Assembly (NCBI GenBank): GCA_011392765.1
Contig: WYCW01000001.1
Coordinates: 1,677,714-1,741,713, forward strand
Source: Candidatus Thiosymbion ectosymbiont of Catanema sp. Cochon2018
Lineage (GTDB): Bacteria > Pseudomonadota > Gammaproteobacteria > Chromatiales > Chromatiaceae
Length of the DNA stretch: 64,000 bases
Direction of reading: 5' to 3'
The stretch's first letter is position 1; each line of letters opens with the position of its first letter. The notes under the pieces are model-generated. The model searched no databases. It saw nothing but the letters and a program-made list of their open reading frames with translations, and was not told the DNA's origin. This document shows positions 1 through 7,437 of the stretch, in pieces. Both the position numbers and the translations under genes were made by a program.

Positions 1-382
1 GCTCCAGCGGATACCCCAGGAAATAGATGCTGATGATGGGGATGGCCCGTGGCGTCTTGCCGCTTCCTTCGAGGGTGAATCCCTGCTTGTATTGCTCCCC
101 GAGATAGCGGCGAAAGCGCATGATGTCGGCGGCGAACTTGGCCTTTTGGATCTCGATGACGACCTGTTTGACCGCACCGTCGCGGGTCTTGATCCGGGCG
201 GAAAAGTCCAGTCGGTAGACGGTGAACGAGCGGTTCTCCAACGCGGTGGCGGTTTCCTGGGGAAGCAACTCCAGCGCGATGATCTCTTCCTCCAGGATGG
301 TGGAGAGGATCAGGATGGCGATCTCGTTGTTCTGCAGGAGATACTTGAAGACGACGTCGTAGATGGGGTTGGCGATGTGCAT
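1..382 (-). CDS. PD-(D/E)XK nuclease / Rpn-type transposase family protein, N-terminal part (runs off window)
   Basis: Reading the minus strand from the ATG at 382 gives an open frame to the window edge, starting MHIANPIYDVVFKYLLQ. The family is recognisable from this N-terminus and from the nuclease-core stretch VVIEIQKAK (residues about 75-83), which resembles the E-x-Q/K part of the PD-(D/E)XK active site, followed by MRFRRYLGEQY. These proteins (PDDEXK_2/Rpn family) are recombination-promoting nucleases or transposase-like proteins, usually about 300 residues and usually multicopy. Only about 127 residues lie inside the window, so the C-terminus cannot be judged. No partner gene is visible. 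A half palindromic element begins about 40 bp upstream of the start. Confidence 0.8.
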   Translation of the reverse strand, partial: MHIANPIYDVVFKYLLQNNEIAILILSTILEEEIIALELLPQETATALENRSFTVYRLDFSARIKTRDGAVKQVVIEIQKAKFAADIMRFRRYLGEQYKQGFTLEGSGKTPRAIPIISIYFLGYPLE

Positions 383-1106
383 CGGGTTTCACCTTGGGTT
401 TCGGCATTCATCCTATCCGGTTGAGGGCACCTTGAAAAATAGGCGTTTTCACCGATCAAGCAACTCTAACCCACTGATTATTCATATACGCCGTTGACAA
501 AAATCGTATATCTCACGGATTGCAGGAGTGAAAAAGACGGTGAAAATGGCGGCTGTCGGTGCGTCCCGGCACCCGGACCGGTGTTCACTGCACCCTATGG
601 GCTATCAGTTTTGCGATCTCCCCGGCACCGGATTCCGGTACCCAGCCCTGAAAGGGCGTGACATCGAGGGCGTCAATCCCGGCGTACCGTTCATCGTCGG
701 TACCGCCTGATTTCCGCGCCAGGAGCTTCGAGCACACCTGAGACCGCGAAGGTTATCCTCTCGCTTTTATGTCACGCCCTTTCAGGGCTCGATTCCAAAC
801 CCCGACACCACCCAGGGCGTTGCCCTGGGCTGGTATGTTCGACCCCTTCGGGGTCATGGTAAACGAGTCGCTCCGCGACAATCCGTAATCGTTCAGCCCC
901 CTGCGATACTGCCACATGGCACAATCTGCGCATTTCACTCCCTCTCCCTCTGAGACTGTCTAAAAAGGGATCATAGGCTGTAGGCTGGGTTGCGGCCAGG
1001 GACGGCCAAAACCCAGCAATAACCTTAACCTCATCCTTGGCTTTCCCTCCCTTAGAAACAGAACGTACAAGGGCGGGAAAGCGCAGCGCATCCCGCCGTG
1101 TCGGTC
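383..1106. repeat. Gene-free repeat mosaic
   Basis: No credible gene. It holds a half copy of the AGGGCACCTTGAAAAATA element (about 424-445), two inverted copies of an AGCCCTGAAAGGGCGTGACAT unit (around 640-662 and 772-792), and a left end of the GACTGTCTAAAAA family (about 953-1025) carrying the GTAGGCTGGGTT hairpin. The stretch 640-890 recurs at about 10930-11400. There a 142-bp element splits it exactly at the TTA of 753-755, so this copy preserves the uninterrupted site. Confidence 0.7.
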
Positions 1107-3050
1107 TCAGCAGCAATCGATGGGTGCATGCAGGGCGTCAAGGACCTTGTGGATCATACAGGCATAGAGTACCGCCGGATCACTTGCCGTCTCGCATGCG
1201 TAGAGCGCGCCGATACGCTCGAAGATCGCCCTGGTCGGGGGGGACGCGAGAAAGCGTCTGCCGTAGCCTGCGGTTTCCGACGAGCCGGGATCGGTCGGGA
1301 CGGGATCCAGTGACCATAAGGGACCTTCGATGGTCCGGCCCTTCAGCGGGTGCTCCTGGATGCGCACGGTTGCGCGGCCCGCCAGCTCTTGGGCCTGATC
1401 GGCCTCGCCCGGTGCCAGGTTGCCGTGGGCAGCATGATTGCGCAGGGTGCGCAGATTGGGGCCATGACCGGGAACGCGACGATACTGCTCGAAGCGTTCG
1501 AGACACTCACCGGCGTGCTTCCATGACTCATCTTGCTGGACACAGAGCCAATGACGCCAGCAGTCGGGGTTGGAACCGGACATCTTGACGTTGCTCTTGC
1601 TCGCGGCTTTGCCCAGCAAATCATCGCACATGGAGTTTGCGGGAAGGTAGGGCCGGATCTTCGCCAACAGCTCATCACGCGCCTGCTTGGAGATTTCCCC
1701 GCCGGACTCGTCCGTCAGACGCTCGTTCGCAAGGTCGAGCTTATGACCCGCCAGCAGGGTTGGGATCGCACGGGCCAGGATCACATAGAGCGCCTGCTCG
1801 ACCAAGGCCCCGATGCCGGTCACGGCTTCGGCTATCCGCCGGTCCTCCGCGCGGCCCTCCAGTGCCGCCTCCACGGAGCAGGCGATCTGCAACAGCTTGC
1901 CGAAGCCGGGGATCTCCGCCAGGGCGCGGGTTTCGGGCAGCAGGGCGTCGATCCGGGCCTCCCCACGGAAGAAGCGGGCCAGATCACGGACCTTCGGCAG
2001 CCAGGGTTGTGCCTCCCCTTCAGCAGCGGGCATCAGGTGGGCGACGGCGCCCCAGGCACCCAGCGGATCGCCGCGCCGGATCAGGGTCGCGCAGGGGGCA
2101 CGGGCCGTCAGGGACAGGGTCGGGCCGATGTTGCCCCGCGGCCGCTCGAGTTTTTCCGGGGTAAAGTGCCCGCCTTCTTCGGTCTCGGGATAGTCGTAGA
2201 CCCGCGCGGGAAAGCGCAGTTGGGCGCTGGCGAGGATGCAGGCCTTGGCGTCGCAGGAACCGCCGGTGCTGGAGACCAGGGCGTATCCGGCGCTGGCACG
2301 GGCCAGGGCGTGGATGGCATTGTCGATCCTGCGTGCCAGAACACGATGCAACGGGTGGTCGGGGGTATCCGGTTCGCCTTCGAAGCTCGCCAGGCCCTGC
2401 ATGATATTGACCCAACAGGCCGGGGGGATCGGTTTGGTGTCTTCGGGTTCGTACTCCACCGCTGGCGGTTCGAGCCTATAACGTGCGCCGAGCCAACGGG
2501 CCAGGATCTCACCGGCGGCGTAGGGCTCCTTGGCGTGGCGTTCGCGATGGATCCGGACGGCCTCGTCGGTCGGGGACCGGCGTGCCTCGAACTCCTCCGG
2601 CGGCATCCGGTCCGTAGCGAACACCAGGACTTGAGTGATCTCCACCTTTCTCTGCCTGCGTTGCTCATCCAGCTCGGGGATCAGATGCTCGATCTTGGCC
2701 GGGCGCAGCAGCAGCCTGCCCTCACGGTCCAGCAGGACCCGACCCTTTTTCTTGTTCCTGCACAGGGGTAACAGCAGCTTCGAATCGAGGTTGGGTATGG
2801 CCGGGGCATCGGGATCGAGAGCGTCCAGCTCGATGGTTTGTACCTCCTCCTCCTCCTCGCGTAGCTCCTGCGGCAGCAATAGCCGATAGGCCCCCGTTTG
2901 CAACAGAGCGGCCTGCAGCTCACGGCCCTTGATGAGATCCGCATCCCGGCGTAGCGGCGGATCGGCGGGTCGGGGATTCTCCCACAGCTTCACATCCTGC
3001 TTGCCGGTGGAAATGATCAGGGCGATAGTCAGTGGCGATTGGTTTGTCAT
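1107..3050 (-). CDS. CARF-HEPN ribonuclease, Csm6/Csx1-like CRISPR ancillary effector
   Basis: A 647-residue protein. The N-terminus opens with a Rossmann-like strand (LTIALIISTG). A typical CARF loop, VSSTGGSCDAK, lies at residues 259-269. Near the C-terminus RNHAAH (R537 to H542) gives the R-X4-H active site of HEPN RNases, inside a helical region (about 380-560). CARF domains bind cyclic oligoadenylate made by the Cas10 palm domain, and HEPN domains then cut RNA non-specifically. The ligand and fold are inferred from motifs only. It is the distal gene, on the same strand, of the type III locus ending at 20464, but is separated from it by about 4.4 kb of repeats and a Uma2 gene. The start at 3050 directly follows an ACGCAGATT-family element that probably displaced its original promoter. 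Confidence 0.7.
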   Translation of the reverse strand: MTNQSPLTIALIISTGKQDVKLWENPRPADPPLRRDADLIKGRELQAALLQTGAYRLLLPQELREEEEEVQTIELDALDPDAPAIPNLDSKLLLPLCRNKKKGRVLLDREGRLLLRPAKIEHLIPELDEQRRQRKVEITQVLVFATDRMPPEEFEARRSPTDEAVRIHRERHAKEPYAAGEILARWLGARYRLEPPAVEYEPEDTKPIPPACWVNIMQGLASFEGEPDTPDHPLHRVLARRIDNAIHALARASAGYALVSSTGGSCDAKACILASAQLRFPARVYDYPETEEGGHFTPEKLERPRGNIGPTLSLTARAPCATLIRRGDPLGAWGAVAHLMPAAEGEAQPWLPKVRDLARFFRGEARIDALLPETRALAEIPGFGKLLQIACSVEAALEGRAEDRRIAEAVTGIGALVEQALYVILARAIPTLLAGHKLDLANERLTDESGGEISKQARDELLAKIRPYLPANSMCDDLLGKAASKSNVKMSGSNPDCWRHWLCVQQDESWKHAGECLERFEQYRRVPGHGPNLRTLRNHAAHGNLAPGEADQAQELAGRATVRIQEHPLKGRTIEGPLWSLDPVPTDPGSSETAGYGRRFLASPPTRAIFERIGALYACETASDPAVLYACMIHKVLDALHAPIDCC

Positions 3051-3534
3051 TTCCGTTTTTTCATCCGCAGATTACGCAGATTCGCGCAGATTTCTTGAAA
3101 AGGCCATGCGCTTTTGAGCAATTCCTGGTGGTTCGTGCTTTCTGCCAATAGTACAGGATTAACCGGATTTTCAGGATTAACAGGATTTTTTCGTTGTTGG
3201 TCAATGTGCTTGCCAAGAAAAGAAGAAGCAGTTATCCGTGATCTGAATGCCTTGGATACGATACCCCATTCGTGTTCATTCGTGGTTTCAGGGCTGCAAC
3301 CGAAAAAAATCTGCGGAAATCTGCGTAATCTGTGGATAAAGGACGGCTTGCTTTTTTATCCGCAGATTACGCAGATTTCTTGAAAAAGCCATGCGTTTTT
3401 GAGCAATTCCTGGTAGTTCGTGCTTTCTGCCAATAGTACAGGATTAACAGGATTTTCAGGATTAGCAGGATTTCTTCGTTGTTGGTCAATGTGCCTGCCG
3501 GGAAAAGAAGCATAGATGGTCCATGCCTGACACT

Positions 3535-3676
3535 CGATGCCATTAAGTTAAGCGCTGCCGGTCGGCAAAGTAAGAGAAGAAACTACGAATCACGCAAATC
3601 CTCGCGAATCGATTCGCGGAAATTCGCGTGATTCGTAGTTTTCTCTAAGTGGCCAACAGCTAACTTAATGATATTG
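3535..3676. mobile_element. MITE-A copy (142 bp), 10-bp target duplication
   Basis: Terminal inverted repeats of the form CAATGCCATTAAGTTA / TAACTTAATGGCATTG (slightly degenerate here, CGATGCC and GATATTG) enclose an ACTACGAATCACGC palindrome. The flanks GCCTGACACT (3525-3534) and GCCTAACACT (3677-3686) match at 9 of 10 positions and look like the target duplication. Confidence 0.75.
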
Positions 3677-3846
3677 GCCTAACACTAACCGATCCGTTGG
3701 GCACGCCGCTGTTCTAAAGATGTGGTTCGCTGCCTGTCCTGTCCATTGATGCGGTTCGGCCAAGCTCCCTCCGCGTCCCTGCGTCGGGACAGACCTGGCC
3801 TCACCACATCCTACGGGCTCATCATTCATCATTTCAGATAGCCTTA

Positions 3847-3988
3847 GAGTCTGTCTAAAAACTAACACCTTGATTTAAAAGTGAAAAATTCTTCGTGTCT
3901 TCGTGGCTTCGTGTGAGAAATGAAGAACATCACACAAAGGCACAAAGCCACAAAGGGGTACTAAGAGACTGTCTTTTTAGGCAGGCTC
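3847..3988. mobile_element. MITE-B copy (142 bp), TTA target duplication
   Basis: Ends read GAGTCTGTCTAAAAA and TTTTTAGGCAGGCTC. The core is an imperfect palindrome of TTCGTGTCTTCGTGGC and GCCACAAAGGGG-type strings. TTA lies at both borders (3844-3846, 3989-3991). The uninterrupted sequence, GATAGCCTTAGCGGCTC, is present near 6552. Confidence 0.75.
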
Positions 3989-4214
3989 TTAGCGACTCAG
4001 GGGGCTGCGATATGAATGATGAGTGATGAATGCGGAATCGGATGGTCTCAGCGGCCCAGGGATCTGCGACCATTCATCATGTAATTGTTCGGATTCCCAC
4101 AGTTTTGCCATCCATGGCACCTGGATTCCGGCACTCCCTGCCGGAGTGACGGAGTGGGAGCTAAATGGTTAACTCATCATTCATCATTCATCATTCATCA
4201 TTCAGATAGCCTTA

Positions 4215-4364
4215 GAGGCTGTCTAAAAACTAACACATTGATTTAAAAATGAAAAATTCTTCGTGTCTTCGTGGCCTTGTGTGAGAAATGAAGAACATCA
4301 CACAAAGGCACAAAGCCACAAAGCCACAAAGGGGTACTAAGAGACTGTCTTTTTAGACAGGCTC
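4215..4364. mobile_element. MITE-B copy (150 bp)
   Basis: Same ends as the other MITE-B copies, bordered by TTA at 4212-4214 and 4365-4367. It is longer by a duplicated AAAGCCAC unit in the right half. Confidence 0.7.
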
Positions 4365-4421
4365 TTAGCGACTCAGGGGGCTGCGACGCTTGTAGATCTA
4401 TATGAAGAAAGAGAAAGATTG

Positions 4422-4707
4422 AGTTTCAACAGCCTTAGCGGCTCAGGGGGCTGCGACTCTGGGCGATTTTTCCCCTTTGGATACATAGCCTTAGCGGCTG
4501 ATTTCGGGAACCTCCCGGTCGCGGCCCGAACAGTGCAGTCAAATCGTTCGCAGCCGGGGCTAGTTTACACCCAACCGACTGATTTTTAAAGCATCGGGAA
4601 CCTGATCGAAGTCCGGATCTCGAATATCCGATGCAACTTGTTGGATTCATGGAGGTATTTGGGATTTCCGGTCCTCTGGCCCGAATATCCGGCCGAGGTT
4701 CCCGAAA
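4422..4707. repeat. 286-bp direct repeat, copy 1 (copy 2 at 6843-7128)
   Basis: The two copies lie exactly 2421 bp apart and are nearly identical; one difference is seen (CCCGAATATCC versus CCCGGATATCC). Each starts with AGTTTCAACAGCC and ends with GGTTCCCGAAA. No gene is recognisable inside. Confidence 0.85.
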
Positions 4708-4837
4708 CCGGCCATCTTGAAAGTTCAGGGCGCCTATGGTGGCCGGTCAGGAGTGCATTTGTCCACGACAGTTGCCGAGTGAACAAACGAAAGAATCCGC
4801 GGATAAAAGAAGTTATTGCCGATACCTGACCCAAGGC

Positions 4838-5419
4838 TCACACGAGAGTCGGTCGCCGGGGTGCCCAGAGGACTTCCAGATCGAGGCTTACAGCCTCGAA
4901 CGGTGGTACGGCAACCTGGTCGGCGTCGGCAAAGCGACCGACCTCGATCCAGGCTTTGGCGTCGAGTCGATACGCCTCCAGCGTGCGTTTGGCCGGATCG
5001 ATCAGCCATGCGTACTGCACCCCGTAATGGGCGTACAGCGGCAGCTTGATCTCGCGATCCTTACTTGCCGTGGACGGAGACAGGATCTCGCAGATCCAGT
5101 CAGGAACCACCTCGAAGCGCTGATCTTCCGGCAAGTAGGGCATCCGCTCGCGTCGCCAACCGGCCAAGTCCGGGACCACGACCTCGAGATTCCGCTCGAA
5201 GTGGATCTCCGGCTCATCGAAAATCCACCAGCCGCCAGGGCCACCTCTGCCCCTGTGAAAGGGTCCTCCTAACTCGATCCCGAGTACGGAGCCGACGTTT
5301 GTATGTGGTCCGGAAGGCCGGGGTTGGGTGTGGAGTTGTCCGTTCAGGATCTCCCCGATCAGACCCTCGGATAGGACCTCCAGGGACTCGTAGAGCGTTG
5401 GTTGGAGTGCTGGCTGCAT
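4838..5419 (-). CDS. Uma2-family (DUF820) putative endonuclease
   Basis: 193 residues. The Uma2 pattern is clear: an N-terminal ESLEVLSEGLIGEILNGQL stretch, then VVPDLAGWRRERMP, DWICEILSPSTASKDREIK, and LYAHYGVQYAWLIDP. This gives the D, E-x-L-S-P-S-T and K residues of a PD-(D/E)XK-like core. Uma2 proteins are abundant in cyanobacteria and some proteobacteria, and their biological substrate is unknown. The gene sits alone, with its start at 5419 (MQPALQPTLYE), between two long blocks of the same repeats. It is therefore not evidently part of the CRISPR locus on whose strand it lies. Length and motifs are complete, so it is probably intact. Confidence 0.85.
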   Translation of the reverse strand: MQPALQPTLYESLEVLSEGLIGEILNGQLHTQPRPSGPHTNVGSVLGIELGGPFHRGRGGPGGWWIFDEPEIHFERNLEVVVPDLAGWRRERMPYLPEDQRFEVVPDWICEILSPSTASKDREIKLPLYAHYGVQYAWLIDPAKRTLEAYRLDAKAWIEVGRFADADQVAVPPFEAVSLDLEVLWAPRRPTLV

Positions 5420-5702
5420 GTTTCTTACCCCTGTCTCCCAAACCTACCCACAAACTGATGAATGATGAATGCGGAATCGGATGGTCTTAGCGGCTCGGGG
5501 AGCTGCGACGTTTTTATCCGCAGATTACGCAGATTCGCGCAGATTTCTTGAAAAGGCCATGCGCTTTTGAGCAATTCCTGGTAGTTCGTGCTTTCTGCCA
5601 ATAGTACAGGATTAACAGGATGTTCAGGATTAACAGGATTTTTTCGTTGTTGGTCGATGTGCCTGCCGGGAAAAGGAGCATAGATAGCCCCTGCCTGACA
5701 CT

Positions 5703-5844
5703 CAATGCCATTAAGTTAAGCGCTACCGGTCGGCAAAGTAAGAGAAGAAACTACGAATCACGCAAATCCTCGCGAATCGATTCGCGGAAATTCGCGTGAT
5801 TCGTAGTTTTCTCTAAGTGGCCAACAGCTAACTTAATGGCATTG
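5703..5844. mobile_element. MITE-A copy (142 bp)
   Basis: Near-identical to the copy at 3535-3676, with intact ends CAATGCCATTAAG and TTAATGGCATTG. It has the same flanks GCCTGACACT (5693-5702) and GCCTAACACT (5845-5854), so it was copied together with its surroundings. Confidence 0.75.
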
Positions 5845-6012
5845 GCCTAACACTAACCGATTCGTTGGGCACGCCACCGTCCAAAGATGCGGTTCGCTGC
5901 CTGTCCCGTCCATTGATGCGGTTCGGCCAAGCTCCCTCCGCGTCCCTGCGTCGGGACAGGCCTGGCCTCACCACATCCTACGGGCTCATCATTCATCATT
6001 CAGATAGCCTTA

Positions 6013-6154
6013 GAGGCTGTCTAAAAACTAACACCTTGATTTAAGAGTGAAAAATTCTTCGTGTCTTCGTGGCTTTGTGTGAGAAATGAAGAACATCACA
6101 CAAAGGCACAAAGCCACAAAGGGGTACTAAGAGACTGTCTTTTTAGACAGGCTC
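6013..6154. mobile_element. MITE-B copy (142 bp)
   Basis: Ends GAGGCTGTCTAAAAA and TTTTTAGACAGGCTC, bordered by TTA at 6010-6012 and 6155-6157. It occupies the equivalent of the 3847-3988 copy. Confidence 0.75.
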
Positions 6155-6320
6155 TTAGCGACTCAGGGGGCTGCGATATGAATGATGAGTGATGAATGCG
6201 GAATCGGATGGTCTCGGCGGCTCAGGGATCTGCGACAATTCATCACGTAATTGTTCGGATTCCCCCAGTTTTACCATCCATGGCACCTGGATTCCGGCAC
6301 TCCCTACCGGAGTGACGGAG

Positions 6321-6492
6321 CAATGCCATTAAGTTAAGCGTTACCGGCCAGCAAAAGAGAGGAAACATCACAAATCACACGAATCCTCGCGGATTGATTC
6401 GCGCGACTCGTAGGTGTTGGGCACGGGCCATCCCTGGCCCTTTGCCCAACTACGACTACGACAAGCGGCCAGCAGCTAACTTAATGGCATTG
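6321..6492. mobile_element. MITE-A copy (172 bp) with 10-bp target duplication and a paralogous empty site
   Basis: Runs from CAATGCCATTAAGTTA to TAACTTAATGGCATTG. Flanks are AGTGACGGAG (6311-6320) and AGTGACGAAG (6493-6502). The same neighbourhood without the element reads GGAGTGACGGAGTGGG near 4147 and 6721, so the pre-insertion sequence is known. Confidence 0.85.
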
Positions 6493-6842
6493 AGTGACGA
6501 AGTGGGGGCTAAACGATTAACTCATCATTCATCATTTATCATTCATCACTCAGATAGCCTTAGCGGCTCAGGGGGCTGCGATATGAATGATGAGTGATGA
6601 ATGCGGAATGCGGAATCGGATGGTCTCAGCGGCTCAGGGATCTGCGACCATTCATCACGTAATTGTTCGGATTCCCACAGTTTTGCCATCCATGGCACCT
6701 GGATTCCGGCACTCCCTGCCGGAGTGACGGAGTGGTAGCTAAATGGTTAATTCATCATTCATCATTCATCATTCAGATAGCCTTAGCGGCTCAGGGGGCT
6801 GCGACTGCTTTATCCGGCCGGTTCCAGATGTGCGGAGGAGTC

Positions 6843-7128
6843 AGTTTCAACAGCCTTAGCGGCTCAGGGGGCTGCGACTCTGGGCGATTTTTCCCCTTTG
6901 GATACATAGCCTTAGCGGCTGATTTCGGGAACCTCCCGGTCGCGGCCCGAACAGTGCAGTCAAATCGTTCGCAGCCGGGGCTAGTTTACACCCAACCGAC
7001 TGATTTTTAAAGCATCGGGAACCTGATCGAAGTCCGGATCTCGAATATCCGATGCAACTTGTTGGATTCATGGAGGTATTTGGGATTTCCGGTCCTCTGG
7101 CCCGGATATCCGGCCGAGGTTCCCGAAA
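6843..7128. repeat. 286-bp direct repeat, copy 2
   Basis: Second copy of 4422-4707. It is followed immediately by the end of an ACGCAGATT element, whereas copy 1 is followed by unique sequence. Confidence 0.85.
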
Positions 7129-7437
7129 AAATCTGCGGAAATCTGCGTAATCTGCGGATAAAAGATGTCTTGTTTTTTTCATCCGCAGATTACGCAGATT
7201 CGCGCAGATTTCTTGAAAAGACCATGTGCTTTTGAGCAATTCCTGGTAGTTCGTGCTTTTTGCCAATGGTACAAGATTAACAGGATTTCTTCGTTGTTAG
7301 TCAATGTGCTTGCCAAGAAAATGCGACAAACATTCAGACAAAACCGCATCTGCAACATTCGTGTTCATTCGTGGTTCCAACCGAAAAAATCTGCGGAAAT
7401 CTGTGTAATCTGCGGATAAAAGAGATCGGGGAAAACC

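Larger units (their letters stand above)
3051..4837. repeat. Repeat desert (stacked MITE-like elements), no gene
   Basis: Contains, in order, an ACGCAGATT-family element with inverted ends (about 3061-3341), part of a second copy (3359-3500), then MITE-A, two MITE-B copies and a long direct repeat listed separately. Between them lie short strings such as CATTCATCATTCATC and the hairpin CTTAGCGGCTCAGGGGGCTGCGA. Open frames here (for example 4435-4650) are accidental readings of repeats. Much of it is repeated on the other side of the Uma2 gene. Confidence 0.75.
5420..7437. repeat. Repeat desert, partial duplication of 3.36-4.71 kb
   Basis: No gene. From about 5516 the order of elements repeats that at 3.36-4.71 kb: ACGCAGATT element, MITE-A, MITE-B, the CATTCATC and GGGGGCTGCGA strings, then the 286-bp direct repeat. 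It differs by an extra MITE-A insertion at 6321 and a terminal ACGCAGATT-family element at about 7183-7421. Confidence 0.75.

Noticed and set aside
1533..2771. Long plus-strand frame opposite the CARF-HEPN gene
   Set aside because: Shadow of a GC-rich gene; its translation has no motif, whereas the minus-strand protein has CARF and HEPN signatures.
4435..4650. Short frames in the repeat deserts (also 6856-7266, 11454-11675)
   Set aside because: They are identical readings of duplicated repeats and change frame between copies; not genes.
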